Shown: positions 1 through 9,431 of the stretch, one piece after another | Numbering within the stretch: position 1 is the stretch's first letter | Layout of the letters: the number at the start of each line of letters is the position of its first letter | Assembly: GCF_004364335.1 (NCBI RefSeq) | Contig: NZ_SOCR01000015.1 | Location: 83,904-147,903, forward strand | Length of the DNA: 64,000 nt | Direction: 5' to 3' | Origin: Pseudomonas graminis | GTDB lineage: Bacteria > Pseudomonadota > Gammaproteobacteria > Pseudomonadales > Pseudomonadaceae | The notes under the pieces: generated by a model | Databases searched by the model: none | Seen by the model: the letters and a program-made list of their open reading frames with translations, nothing else | What the model was told of the DNA's origin: nothing | Program-made: the position numbers and the translations under genes

Positions 1-878
1 TCTTCAAGGCCCTGGACGCCCGGGTGTAACGCGAACACGCCGCCGGCCAGTGGCTGGTCGCTGAGGTCCCCGCCTGGGCGTATCGAGGTGACGTAAAGGG
101 TGTCCAGATTCGAGCCGCCGAAGGCGCACATGGCGGGCTTTTTCACCGGCACCGTGAGCGAGCGATCCAGCCTGCCCTCAGGGGTGAAACGATGGATCAC
201 GCCCTCGTCATTGCCGCAGATCCAGTAGCAGCCGTCGGCGTCGACTGCTGCGCCGTCGGGGCGGCCGGCGTGGTGATTCATGTCGACGAACAGTCGGCGG
301 TTGCGTGGCGTGCCGGTGTCGATGTCGTAATCGAACGCCCAGATCTTCTGCACGCAAGGGTGGGAATCGGAGAGGTACATGATACGGCCGTCCGGGCTAA
401 ACCCCAGGCCGTTGGGTACGATCATGTCGGTCATCTGCGCGGTCAGCGGCTCTGCCTGGCCGGCGCTGTAGCGATACAGCGCACCCACCGGCAACGCCTT
501 TGCCATGTCCATGAGCATAGTGCCGGCCCAGAAGCGGCCCTGGCGGTCGCAGCGGCCATCGTTGAAGCGCATGTTGTCGCTGGCGTGTTCAACGCTGCTG
601 AGCAGTTGCGTGGTGACAGTCCCGTCGTCCTGGGGATGAAGCCGGAACAACCCGCTTTCCATGCCGGCCAGCCAGCTGCCGTCGCCGTAGCGTGCGATGC
701 AGGCGAGCATTTCCGGCGCCTCCCAGCGCTTGGTCAGACCGTCTTGCGAAGTCCAGCGATGGAGGCGACGGGCCGGTATGTCGACCCAGTAGAGCGCCTG
801 TTCCTGGACACTCCACACCGGCGATTCACCGGTGGCGTTGCGTGCATCGAGAATCAGCTCTGCGTCCAAGACGATCAT
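1..878 (-). CDS. SMP-30/gluconolactonase family lactonase (3' end outside window)
   Basis: A six-bladed beta-propeller lactonase of the SMP-30/gluconolactonase/LRE family; 292 codons are visible and no stop is reached before the window edge. It starts at the ATG at 878. Family blocks seen in order are NATGESPVWS near residue 14 (metal-ligand Glu), FNDGRCDRQGRFWAGT near 105, VPNGLGFSPDG, and GRPDGAAVDADGCYW near 215, which together give the usual divalent-metal site. It lies 57 bp downstream of udh on the same strand. Uronate dehydrogenase makes aldaro-1,5-lactones, so hydrolysis of that lactone to the aldaric acid is the likely role. That substrate is inferred from the neighbour; family members also act on gluconolactone and other sugar lactones. 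Confidence 0.9.
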   Translation of the reverse strand, partial: MIVLDAELILDARNATGESPVWSVQEQALYWVDIPARRLHRWTSQDGLTKRWEAPEMLACIARYGDGSWLAGMESGLFRLHPQDDGTVTTQLLSSVEHASDNMRFNDGRCDRQGRFWAGTMLMDMAKALPVGALYRYSAGQAEPLTAQMTDMIVPNGLGFSPDGRIMYLSDSHPCVQKIWAFDYDIDTGTPRNRRLFVDMNHHAGRPDGAAVDADGCYWICGNDEGVIHRFTPEGRLDRSLTVPVKKPAMCAFGGSNLDTLYVTSIRPGGDLSDQPLAGGVFALHPGVQGLE

Positions 879-935
879 TCCCTGGTTTTTATTACGGAAG
901 GCCGACCTCGCAGTCGGCCTGGTCGCCGTCGATGC

Positions 936-1760
936 TTACTCGTCGCCAAATGGCCCGGACGCCACGAACGCACCGCCCTGGTAAACCATGACGGGGTCGT
1001 CGGAAGCCGGGATTGGCTGCGCTTCGACCTTGGCGCGAAATGGCTCGGAGCTGTCTTTCGGCTGGTAGCCCAGGTGATTGGCCAGGCGGTTATCCCACCA
1101 GACCTTGCTGTTGTCCGACGCGCCGTAGACGATGGTGTGGCCGACGTTCGGGGTGAACAGGCCGCGCTCGATCAATTGGGTCAGGTCGTCGTAGCTCAGC
1201 CAGCTGGCGAGCATGCGGCGGTTCTGTGCTTCAGGGAATGAGGAGCCGATGCGGATGCTGACGGTCTCGATGCCGTAGCGATCAAAATAGAAGCTGGCCA
1301 TGTCTTCGCCGTAGGATTTCGACAGGCCGTAATAGCTGTCCGGGCGACGCATGGCGCTGGCGTCGATGACTTCATCCTGACGGTAGAAACCGATCACATG
1401 GTTGGAGCTGGCGAAGATCACTCGCTTCACGCCATGGCGGCGCGCCGCTTCGTAGATGTGAAAAACGCCGCAGATGTTCGGGCCGAGGATTTCTTCGAAG
1501 GACCGCTCCACCGAGACGCCGCCAAAGTGAACGATGGCGTCGACGCCTTCGACCAACTGATGAACCGCTTCTTTGTCGGCCAGGTCGCAGATCTGGATTT
1601 CTTCGTGGGGGCCGGCTGCCGGTGCAATGTCGGCAATATCGGAAAGACGCAGGATGTTGGCAAACGGACGGAGGCTTTCGCGCAGGACTTTACCGAGGCC
1701 GCCAGCGGCGCCCGTCAGCAAAATGCGGTTGAGCGGGGCCTGGGCGTTTAATTCAGTCAT
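936..1760 (-). CDS. udh: Uronate dehydrogenase
   Basis: A 274-residue extended SDR enzyme that oxidises D-galacturonate or D-glucuronate with NAD+ to the aldarolactone, the first step of the oxidative uronate pathway. Visible features are the Rossmann motif TGAAGGLGK near residue 16, an acidic residue ending beta-2 (LSDIAD), catalytic SSNHVIGFY and YYGLSKSYGE (YxxxK), and the closing segment MVYQGGAFVASGPFGDE. Length and sequence match the characterised Pseudomonas syringae Udh closely as I remember it. The lactonase gene follows on the same strand, so the two probably form an operon. The Shine-Dalgarno is weak. Divergent from the polyol operon, with about 285 bp of shared control region. Confidence 0.93.
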   Translation of the reverse strand: MTELNAQAPLNRILLTGAAGGLGKVLRESLRPFANILRLSDIADIAPAAGPHEEIQICDLADKEAVHQLVEGVDAIVHFGGVSVERSFEEILGPNICGVFHIYEAARRHGVKRVIFASSNHVIGFYRQDEVIDASAMRRPDSYYGLSKSYGEDMASFYFDRYGIETVSIRIGSSFPEAQNRRMLASWLSYDDLTQLIERGLFTPNVGHTIVYGASDNSKVWWDNRLANHLGYQPKDSSEPFRAKVEAQPIPASDDPVMVYQGGAFVASGPFGDE

Positions 1761-1796
1761 CGTGGGAAGCCCTGATTCTGATGTTGTTTTTATGGT

Positions 1797-1816
1797 GTCA
1801 TCGGTTGTCGTATGAC
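1797..1816. promoter_or_regulatory. Inverted repeat upstream of udh (possible operator)
   Basis: GTCAT at 1797-1801 and ATGAC at 1812-1816 form a perfect 5-bp inverted repeat separated by 10 bp, about 40 bp upstream of the udh start. The overlapping TTGTCGTATGACG is loosely like GntR/FCD operators, which often control uronate genes. No regulator gene of that type is in the window, so this is a candidate only. Confidence 0.3.
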
Positions 1817-1990
1817 GTGTGCGGGATTATCGGCAGGCCGCGCAAATTTTGTCAACGCGATGTAAGGTCTAAGCCCATGAGGCCGTCAACACCCGGTCGC
1901 GCCAGCCTACTCGCCCAACGGTGGTTATGCCGGGGTTACCAACGGTCGCCGGCGGATATTGCGGACCCCCTGTTTCTCTGCTAATTTCGA

Positions 1991-2010
1991 AAATGTTAAC
2001 GATGACATTT
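1991..2010. promoter_or_regulatory. Candidate LacI-family operator before the polyol operon
   Basis: The 20-bp AAATGTTAACGATGACATTT has perfect 6-bp outer arms (AAATGT/ACATTT). Its core TGTTAACGATGACA carries the central CG dyad typical of LacI/GalR operators. It lies 36-55 bp upstream of the binding-protein start codon. A LacI-family gene stands at the far end of the operon (9432-10448), making it the natural ligand. The match is seen in the sequence; the pairing is inferred. Confidence 0.6.
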
Positions 2011-2017
2011 CCGCTTT

Positions 2018-2025
2018 AACAATAA
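2018..2025 (+). promoter_or_regulatory. Crc/Hfq-type CA motif in the leader
   Basis: AACAATAA matches the AAYAAYAA catabolite-activity motif bound by Hfq with Crc in Pseudomonas mRNAs, and is followed by a further A-rich AAAACAACGG. It lies 20-28 bases upstream of the binding-protein ATG, where it could block ribosome loading. This would place the importer under carbon catabolite repression. Confidence 0.45.
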
Positions 2026-2045
2026 AAACAACGGGATTTTTCGCT

Positions 2046-2993
2046 ATGACAACTCGCCTCAAGAAGGGCTTTTCCGCCGTTCTCTGTTCCCTCGCCGTGT
2101 CTGTCGCTTGCGGCAGTGCCCTCAACGTTCAAGCCGCAGACGCCGCCAAGGCCGGTCCGCTGAAAATCGGTGCCTCGTTTCAAGAGATCAACAACCCCTA
2201 TTTCGTGACCATGAAGGATGCCCTTCAAGACGCCACTGCCAGCATCGGTGCAACGCTGCTGGTCACTGACGCGCGCCATGACGTGTCCAAGCAGATCAGC
2301 GACATCGAAGACATGCTGCAGAAAGGCATCGATATCCTGATCATCAACCCGACCGATTCGGTCGGCGTTCAGTCCGCCGTCAAGCAGGCTCACGACAAGG
2401 GCGTGGTGGTGGTTGCGGTGGACGCCCAGGCCAATGGCCCGCTGGATTCCTTCGTCGGCTCGAAGAACTTTGACGCGGGCGTGCAGGCCTGCGATTACCT
2501 GGCCAAAAACATCGGCGAAAAGGGCGACGTCGGGATTCTCGACGGTATCGCCGTGGTGCCGATTCTCGAGCGCGTGCGCGGCTGCAAGGAAGCCCTGGGC
2601 AAGTACAAAGACATCAAGATTGTCAGCATTCAGAACGGCAAGCAGGAGCGCGATCAAGCGCTGACCGTGACTGAAAACATGCTGCAGGCGCAGCCCAATC
2701 TCAAAGGCCTGTTCAGCGTCAACGACAACGGTTCCCTTGGCGCCCTGGCCGCCATCGAGTCCAGCGGCATGGACGTCAAGCTGACCAGCGTCGACGGCGC
2801 GCCCGAAGCCATCAAGGAAATCCAGAAGCCCAACAGCAAGTTCATCGCCACTTCCGCTCAATACCCACGCGACCAGGTACGTCTGGCCCTGGGGCTGGCG
2901 CTCGCCAAGAAGTGGGGCTCACAAGTCCCGGCGACCATCCCGGTCGACATCCTGCTGGTGGATCAGGCCAAGGCGAAGACCTTCAGCTGGTAA
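2046..2993 (+). CDS. Periplasmic sugar/polyol-binding protein of ABC importer
   Basis: A 315-residue type-I periplasmic binding protein of the ribose/xylose (RbsB-like) family. The ATG at 2046 gives a normal signal peptide (MTTRLKKGF, hydrophobic core, then LNVQA before ADAAKAG); starts further upstream would spoil it. Family blocks include IGASFQEINNPYFVTMKDAL, DIEDMLQKGIDILIINPTDS, GSKNFDAGVQACDYL and FSVNDNGSLGALAAIESSG. It is the first gene of the importer, followed by a strong hairpin and then the ATPase. The ligand cannot be read from sequence. The downstream dehydrogenases and FGGY kinase suggest a sugar alcohol or pentose-related polyol. Confidence 0.9.
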   Translation: MTTRLKKGFSAVLCSLAVSVACGSALNVQAADAAKAGPLKIGASFQEINNPYFVTMKDALQDATASIGATLLVTDARHDVSKQISDIEDMLQKGIDILIINPTDSVGVQSAVKQAHDKGVVVVAVDAQANGPLDSFVGSKNFDAGVQACDYLAKNIGEKGDVGILDGIAVVPILERVRGCKEALGKYKDIKIVSIQNGKQERDQALTVTENMLQAQPNLKGLFSVNDNGSLGALAAIESSGMDVKLTSVDGAPEAIKEIQKPNSKFIATSAQYPRDQVRLALGLALAKKWGSQVPATIPVDILLVDQAKAKTFSW

Positions 2994-2997
2994 CGGG

Positions 2998-3042
2998 CGT
3001 GGCGCCGCTCGCCTGAAGCTTTTTTTCCAGGCGGGCGCCACG
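2998..3042. other. Strong intercistronic hairpin
   Basis: CGTGGCGCC at 2998-3006 pairs with GGCGCCACG at 3034-3042, and CGCCTG at 3010-3015 pairs with CAGGCG at 3028-3033; a 3-base bulge interrupts the left arm. The loop contains a run of seven T. It begins 4 bp after the binding-protein stop. Such hairpins commonly stabilise the upstream mRNA or cause partial termination, so that binding protein is made in excess over ATPase and permease. The structure is seen; the function is inferred. Confidence 0.65.
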
Positions 3043-3088
3043 GATTGATGTGAGTTGCGCAGCGATTTTCTGCTGCGACGAGGTGCCC

Positions 3089-4583
<1,495 letters not shown>

Positions 4584-4600
<17 letters not shown>

Positions 4601-5564
4601 ACCCCTGACCGCGCAGCCGAACCGGATGCAGCTCAACTTCGCCCGGTTGATCCGCTCGCCCGCCTTCTATCCCTTCGTCGGTCTGGTGGTGGTGACGGTC
4701 TTCATGATCTTCGCCAGCGACAAGTTTCTCACCGGCGCGAACCTGGAAAACATCGCCCGCCAGGTGTCGATCAACGCCATCATCGCGGTCGGCATGACCT
4801 GCGTGATCCTCACCGGTGGCATCGATTTGTCGGTGGGACCGGTGATGGCGCTGTCCGGCACGTTGACCACCGGGCTGATGGTCGCAGGCGTCCCGGCGCC
4901 GATTGCGATCCTCATCGGACTGCTGATTGGCGTGGGCTTCGGGGTGGGCAACGGCATCTTCGTCGCGTACCTGAAAATGCCGCCCATCATCGTCACCCTG
5001 GCGACCATGGGCATCGCGCGCGGGCTGGGCCTGATGTACACCGACGGCTACCCGATTGCGGGCATGCCGGACTGGTTCGCCTGGTTCGGGCGCGGCACGC
5101 TGTTCGGCATTCAGGTGCCTATCCTGATCATGCTGGCGACGTACTTTTTCGCCTGGGTGCTGCTGCAACACACGCGCGTCGGTCGCTACGTTTATGCCAT
5201 CGGCGGCAACGAAGAAGCCGTGCGGCTGTCCGGCGTGCGCGCCTCGCGGTTCAAGCTGCTGGTGTACTCGATCAGCGGGCTGACGGCGGCGATTGCCGGG
5301 CTGGTGTTGTCATCGCGGCTGATGAGCGGGCAACCGAATGCCGGCGTCGGTTTCGAGCTGGACGCCATTGCGGCCGTTGTACTGGGCGGCGCCTCGATTG
5401 CCGGCGGTCGCGGCGTGATCATCGGCACGCTGGTGGGCGCGATGCTCCTGGGCGTGCTGAACAACGGCCTGAACATGCTGGGCGTCTCGCCTTATGTGCA
5501 AAGCGTGATCAAGGGCGGAATCATTTTACTGGCGATCTTCATCAGTCGGCAGCGGCACAAATAA
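4584..5564 (+). CDS. Sugar ABC transporter permease (GTG start)
   Basis: A 326-residue RbsC/XylH-type inner-membrane permease with about eight to ten hydrophobic segments. It includes the family block GMTCVILTGGIDLSVGPVMALSG after the second or third helix and the EAA-like cytoplasmic segment AIGGNEEAVRLSGV. The only sensible start is the GTG at 4584, inside the ATPase gene, so translation is probably coupled. It is the last gene of the transport cassette; a REPIN separates it from the dehydrogenase. Confidence 0.92.
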
Positions 5565-5582
5565 ACCGATATCGAACCCTCA

Positions 5583-5675
5583 CCTGTAGGAGCGCGCTTG
5601 CCCGCGATGGTGTCGTGTCAGACGACATTAATGCAACGGGTCCGCCGCCATTGCGGGCAAGCGCGCTCCGACAGG
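5583..5675. repeat. REPIN (paired REP sequences)
   Basis: Two inverted copies of the REP core (TGTAGGAGCGCGCTTGCCCG and GCGGGCAAGCGCGCTCCGACA) flank about 45 bp of variable sequence, the standard REPIN layout. It sits between the transporter and the dehydrogenase. The right copy has one change (CTCCGACA) from the consensus CTCCTACA. Confidence 0.9.
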
Positions 5676-5706
5676 TCATCAAACAAACCCAAACAGGTGA
5701 ACCGAC

Positions 5707-6795
5707 ATGGAACAAAACACAACAAACACCATGCAAGCCGTCGTCTGCCATGCGCCGAAAGACTACCGTCTGGAGCAGATCAGCAAGCCCGTCGCGCGGG
5801 CCAATGAACTGGTCATCCGCATCGGTGCCTGCGGGATTTGCGCCAGTGACTGCAAATGCCACTCGGGCGCGGCGATGTTTTGGGGCGGCGAGAGCCCGTG
5901 GGTCAAGGCGCCGGTGGTGCCGGGTCACGAGTTCTTCGGCTATGTCGATTCGGTGGGCGAGGGCGCGGAAGAGCACTTCGGCGTGAAGGTGGGGGACAAG
6001 GTTATCGCCGAGCAGATCGTCCCGTGCGAGAAGTGCAAGTTCTGCAAGTCCGGCAAGTACTGGATGTGCGAAGTGCACAACATCTTCGGCTTCCAGAAGG
6101 ACGTCGCCGAGGGCGGCATGGCGCAGTACATGCGCATCCCGAAGACCGCGATCGTGCATCACATTCCCGAGTCGGTGTCGCTGGAAGACTCGGCGCTGAT
6201 CGAGCCGATGGCCTGTTCGATTCACACGGTGAACCGTGGTGACGTTCAGCTCGACGACGTACTGGTGATCGCCGGCGCCGGCACACTGGGCCTGTGCATG
6301 GTGCAAGTGGCTGCGCTGAAAACGCCGAAGAAGCTGGTGGTCATCGACATGGTCGACGAGCGTCTGGAGCTGGCGAAAAAATTCGGCGCCGATGTGGTGA
6401 TCAACCCAGGCCGCGACAACGCAAAAGAGATTATCAACGGCCTCACCGGCGGCTACGGCTGCGACGTTTATATCGAGACCACCGGCGTGCCGATTGGCGT
6501 CACCCAAGGCCTTGACCTGATCCGCAAGCTGGGCCGCTTCGTGGAGTTCAGCGTGTTCGGCGCCGAGACCAGCGCTGACTGGTCGATCATCGGCGATCGC
6601 AAGGAACTCGACGTGCGCGGCGCTCACTTGGGCCCGTATTGCTACCCGATTGCCATCGACCTGTTCGAGCGCGGGCTGGTGACGTCCGAAGGCATCGTCA
6701 CCCATGACTTCGGCCTTGACGACTACGCCGAAGCGTTCGCCCTGGCGGACTCGACCAAGTCGATCAAAGTGCTGCTCAAGCCCGTTAACGGATAA
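5707..6795 (+). CDS. Zinc-dependent polyol/alcohol dehydrogenase (MDR family)
   Basis: A 362-residue medium-chain dehydrogenase. Catalytic-zinc residues are seen in ACGICASDCK and the GHEFFG block; the structural-zinc lobe is CEKCKFCKSGKYWMC (four Cys). The nucleotide fold is AGAGTLGLCMVQVA, and the acidic beta-2 end VVIDMVDERL favours NAD+. Sequences like this are often annotated as erythritol/L-threitol dehydrogenase; I recognise the subfamily but cannot fix the substrate. It lies between importer and kinase, so it probably oxidises the imported polyol to a ketose. The first codons (ATGGAACAAAACACAACAAA) are A/C rich, near the Crc/Hfq motif but not an exact match. Confidence 0.88.
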   Translation: MEQNTTNTMQAVVCHAPKDYRLEQISKPVARANELVIRIGACGICASDCKCHSGAAMFWGGESPWVKAPVVPGHEFFGYVDSVGEGAEEHFGVKVGDKVIAEQIVPCEKCKFCKSGKYWMCEVHNIFGFQKDVAEGGMAQYMRIPKTAIVHHIPESVSLEDSALIEPMACSIHTVNRGDVQLDDVLVIAGAGTLGLCMVQVAALKTPKKLVVIDMVDERLELAKKFGADVVINPGRDNAKEIINGLTGGYGCDVYIETTGVPIGVTQGLDLIRKLGRFVEFSVFGAETSADWSIIGDRKELDVRGAHLGPYCYPIAIDLFERGLVTSEGIVTHDFGLDDYAEAFALADSTKSIKVLLKPVNG

Positions 6796-6803
6796 CGCTG
6801 TCT

Positions 6804-6895
6804 CTGTAGGAGCAATCGGAGGTTACGACGGTCGCGATGCGGTGTGCCTGACACAACGCTTTCGCGACCGTCGTGACCTCCGATTGCTCCTGCAG
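6804..6895. repeat. Long near-perfect hairpin, REPIN variant
   Basis: CTGTAGGAGCAATCGGAGGT at 6804 pairs almost fully with ACCTCCGATTGCTCCTGCAG ending at 6895. Both arms extend inward through ACGACGGTCGCGA and TCGCGACCGTCGT, with a loop of about 23 bases. The outer GTAGGAGC is REP-like but the arms differ from the common REP class here, so it is a different REP family or a diverged element. It lies between the dehydrogenase and kinase genes. Confidence 0.8.
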
Positions 6896-6923
6896 GGGGA
6901 CCGTGGCACGCCTCAAACAACCC

Positions 6924-6934
6924 AATAACAACAA
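6924..6934 (+). promoter_or_regulatory. Overlapping Crc/Hfq CA motifs before the kinase
   Basis: AATAACAACAA contains two overlapping exact AAYAAYAA motifs (6924-6931 and 6927-6934), 13-23 bases before the kinase ATG and next to the AGAG Shine-Dalgarno. Together with the motif at 2018 this suggests that Hfq/Crc represses the operon at more than one cistron. Confidence 0.45.
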
Positions 6935-6946
6935 GAGCGCACCCGG

Positions 6947-8479
6947 ATGGATTACGTCATCGGTGTCGACATCGGCACCCAAAGCACCAAGGCATTGCTG
7001 GTCGATGGCCAAGGCCGGATCATCGCGCAGCACAGCCACGGCTATAAGGTCGACACACCCAAACCGCGCTGGGCCGAGCAATGGCCGCAGGTCTGGCTCG
7101 ACGCCGTGGAAATCTGCGTCGCCGCCTGCATGGGCAAGAGCGATGTGCCTAAAGACAGCGTCAAAGCCCTGTGCGTCAGCAGCCTGTACGGCGGCTCCGG
7201 CATTGCGGTCGATGCGCAGATCAAGCCCTTGTATCCGTGCCTGATCTGGATGGACCGCCGCGCCGAGGCTCAGGTCGAGTGGGTCAATCAGCACGTTGAT
7301 CTCGATCGGCTGTACACGATCACCGGCAACTCGGTGGACAGCTATTACGGCTTCACCAAAATGCTCTGGCTCAAGGACAAACAGCCGCAGGTCTGGGCTG
7401 ATACGCGCTACCTATTGCCGCCCAACAGCTACATCAATTACTGCCTGACCGGCGAGGTCGCGGTGGACCACAGTTCTGCCGGCAACATCGGCGGCGTCTA
7501 CTACGTCGAGGCGCGGGGCTGGTCGGCCGAGATGCTCGACGCGCTGGGCATCCCGGCGTCGATGATGCCCGAGCGGCTGGTTCACTCCGCAGATGTGGTC
7601 GGCGGCCTGTTGCCCGAATGGGCCGACCGTCTTGGGCTTACCCCTGGCATGCCACTGCTCGGTGGCGGTGTCGATGCCGCTATGGCGACCTTCGCCGCTG
7701 GCGTTACCCAGGCCGGCAACCACGTGGCAATGATTGGCACCAGCATGTGCTGGGGCTACCTCAATCAGCAGGTCGATGCCCGCCACGGTCTGGTCAGTTT
7801 CCCCCACGTCTTTAACGGCGACAAAGACCTGTACATCTTCGGCGGCGCGATCACCGCCGGCGCCTCGGTCAGCTGGTTTCGCGAGCAGTTCTGTCAGGCC
7901 GAAGAGCAGCAGGGGCGTGAGAGCGGCGAAGACAGTCACGTCATTCTCGAACGTGCAGCGATGAAGATCCCGGCCGGCAGCGACGGCGTGTTGTTCCAGC
8001 CGTACCTGATGGGCGAGCGCAGCCCGGTGTGGGACGCCAAAGCCAGCGGCAGCTTTGTCGGCCTGAGCCTCTATCACAGCCGGATTCACCTCTATCGCGC
8101 GGTGCTCGAAGGCGTCACGTTCGCGCTTCGGCACAACATCGAAGCGGGCACCAAAGGCGCGCAATCCCTGGACCCTAGGCTGATCGTGGTCGGCGGCGCC
8201 AGCCACTCGGACCTGTGGATGCAGATCATCGCCGACGTCACCCACTTCCCGGTCTACACCATCGTCCAGGAAGTCGAAGCGGCGCTCGGTGCAGCCTTGC
8301 TGGCCGCCCACGCAGTCGGGCTGGTGGATGAGGCGCAGGTTCACAAAGGCTGGGTTCAACTGGAGCGCCGGGCCGAGCCTCAAGCGGAGAACGTCGCGCT
8401 GTATTCCCGACTTTTCGCCGATTACGTGGCGCTGTATCCGGCGCTGAAACCGATCATGCATCGCTTGCAGGGAGCGTAA
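6947..8479 (+). CDS. FGGY-family carbohydrate kinase
   Basis: A 510-residue kinase of the FGGY (xylulokinase/glycerol kinase) family that phosphorylates a ketose or polyol with ATP. The N-terminal domain has the phosphate-1 motif GVDIGTQSTKALLVD and the C-terminal domain has GGGVDAAMATFAAGV, the phosphate-2-like IGTSMCWGYL and the adenosine block VVGGASHSDLWMQIIADV. It follows the dehydrogenase and is 2 bp from the SDR gene. It most likely phosphorylates the ketose released by the dehydrogenase, such as a xylulose- or ribulose-like sugar. The exact substrate is not visible. Confidence 0.9.
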   Translation: MDYVIGVDIGTQSTKALLVDGQGRIIAQHSHGYKVDTPKPRWAEQWPQVWLDAVEICVAACMGKSDVPKDSVKALCVSSLYGGSGIAVDAQIKPLYPCLIWMDRRAEAQVEWVNQHVDLDRLYTITGNSVDSYYGFTKMLWLKDKQPQVWADTRYLLPPNSYINYCLTGEVAVDHSSAGNIGGVYYVEARGWSAEMLDALGIPASMMPERLVHSADVVGGLLPEWADRLGLTPGMPLLGGGVDAAMATFAAGVTQAGNHVAMIGTSMCWGYLNQQVDARHGLVSFPHVFNGDKDLYIFGGAITAGASVSWFREQFCQAEEQQGRESGEDSHVILERAAMKIPAGSDGVLFQPYLMGERSPVWDAKASGSFVGLSLYHSRIHLYRAVLEGVTFALRHNIEAGTKGAQSLDPRLIVVGGASHSDLWMQIIADVTHFPVYTIVQEVEAALGAALLAAHAVGLVDEAQVHKGWVQLERRAEPQAENVALYSRLFADYVALYPALKPIMHRLQGA

Positions 8480-8481
8480 CT

Positions 8482-9219
8482 GTGAACACGGCTCGATTTG
8501 ATTTCAGCGGCCAGCGCATTCTGGTCACCGGCGCCAGCAGCGGCATTGGCTGGGAGGTCGCGCAGCAGCTGCTGAACAGTGGCGCCGAGGTGTATGCCAT
8601 GGGCCGCGATACAGTAGCTCTGGAGAAACTCGCCGTGCAGGGCTGCCAGCCGTTGCGCGTGGACGTGGCCGATCATCAGACATTGGCCGCAGTGCTGGCG
8701 GACTTGCCGGTGATGCACGGCCTGGTCAACTGCGCCGGGATTTCCATACTGGAATCCGCGACCGAGGTGAGCGCTGCGGCGTTCGATCAGGTCATGGCGG
8801 TCAACGTGCGGGCGGCGGCGATGATCGCGGGGGCGGTGGCGAAGAAGATGATCGCTGAAGGCGTGGCGGGGAGCATCGTCAATGTGTCGAGCCAGGCCTC
8901 GTTGGTGGCGCTGGACGACCATTTGAGCTACTGCGCATCAAAGGGCGCGATGGATGCCATGACCCGTGTGCAGTGTGGCGAATGGGGGCGGCACGGGATT
9001 CGCGTCAACAGCGTAAACCCCACCGTGACGCTGACGCCCATGGCGCAGATGGCCTGGGGCGAGCCGAGCAAACGCGATCCGGCGCTGGCGGCCATTCCCC
9101 TCGGCCGCTTCGCTGAAACCGCAGAAGTCGCAGCGCCGATTCTCTTCCTGCTGAGCAGCGCGGCGTCGATGATCAGCGGTGTGTCGTTGCCGATTGATGG
9201 GGGGTATACGAGCCGTTGA
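8482..9219 (+). CDS. SDR-family sugar/polyol oxidoreductase (GTG start)
   Basis: A 245-residue classical short-chain dehydrogenase. Motifs are TGASSGIG near residue 13, DVAD near 57, NCAG near 84, catalytic Ser in VNVSSQAS and YCASK near 150, and the C-terminal GVSLPIDGGYTSR. The GTG at 8482 has GGGAG upstream and starts 2 bp after the kinase stop, so the two are co-translated. The sequence resembles L-xylulose reductase/DCXR-type enzymes that interconvert ketoses and polyols, fitting a polyol pathway. Specificity is uncertain. Confidence 0.87.
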   Translation: MNTARFDFSGQRILVTGASSGIGWEVAQQLLNSGAEVYAMGRDTVALEKLAVQGCQPLRVDVADHQTLAAVLADLPVMHGLVNCAGISILESATEVSAAAFDQVMAVNVRAAAMIAGAVAKKMIAEGVAGSIVNVSSQASLVALDDHLSYCASKGAMDAMTRVQCGEWGRHGIRVNSVNPTVTLTPMAQMAWGEPSKRDPALAAIPLGRFAETAEVAAPILFLLSSAASMISGVSLPIDGGYTSR

Positions 9220-9260
9220 AGGGTTGGGGTGTGGCGCAGATATGGCAGACAAACACCCAT

Positions 9261-9332
9261 CCCCCGACCACCGCGACTCTGCCGACTAACGCAAATCCCC
9301 CGACAAACACGAATCTGCCGACTGACTCAAAA
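9261..9332. repeat. Imperfect 36-bp tandem duplication
   Basis: Two consecutive 36-bp units (9261-9296 and 9297-9332) both begin CCCCCGAC and share ATCTGCCGACT/ACTCTGCCGACT. They lie between the SDR stop and a REPIN. No coding sense is apparent. Confidence 0.6.
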
Positions 9333-9335
9333 CAT

Positions 9336-9424
9336 TGTAGGAGCGCGCTTGCCCGCGATTGCGGTGTGTCAGCGCAAACTGTTCCTCTGATAGACCGAGT
9401 TCGCGGGCAAGCGCGCTCCTACAG
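9336..9424. repeat. REPIN
   Basis: Inverted REP cores TGTAGGAGCGCGCTTGCCCG and CGGGCAAGCGCGCTCCTACA around about 45 bp of unique sequence, placed between the convergent SDR and lacI-family genes. Confidence 0.9.
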
Positions 9425-9431
9425 GTTCGGG

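Noticed and set aside
192..1241. A 349-codon plus-strand frame over the lactonase and udh genes
   Set aside because: The opposite strand carries two enzymes with full motif sets; the plus frame spans both genes and their gap.
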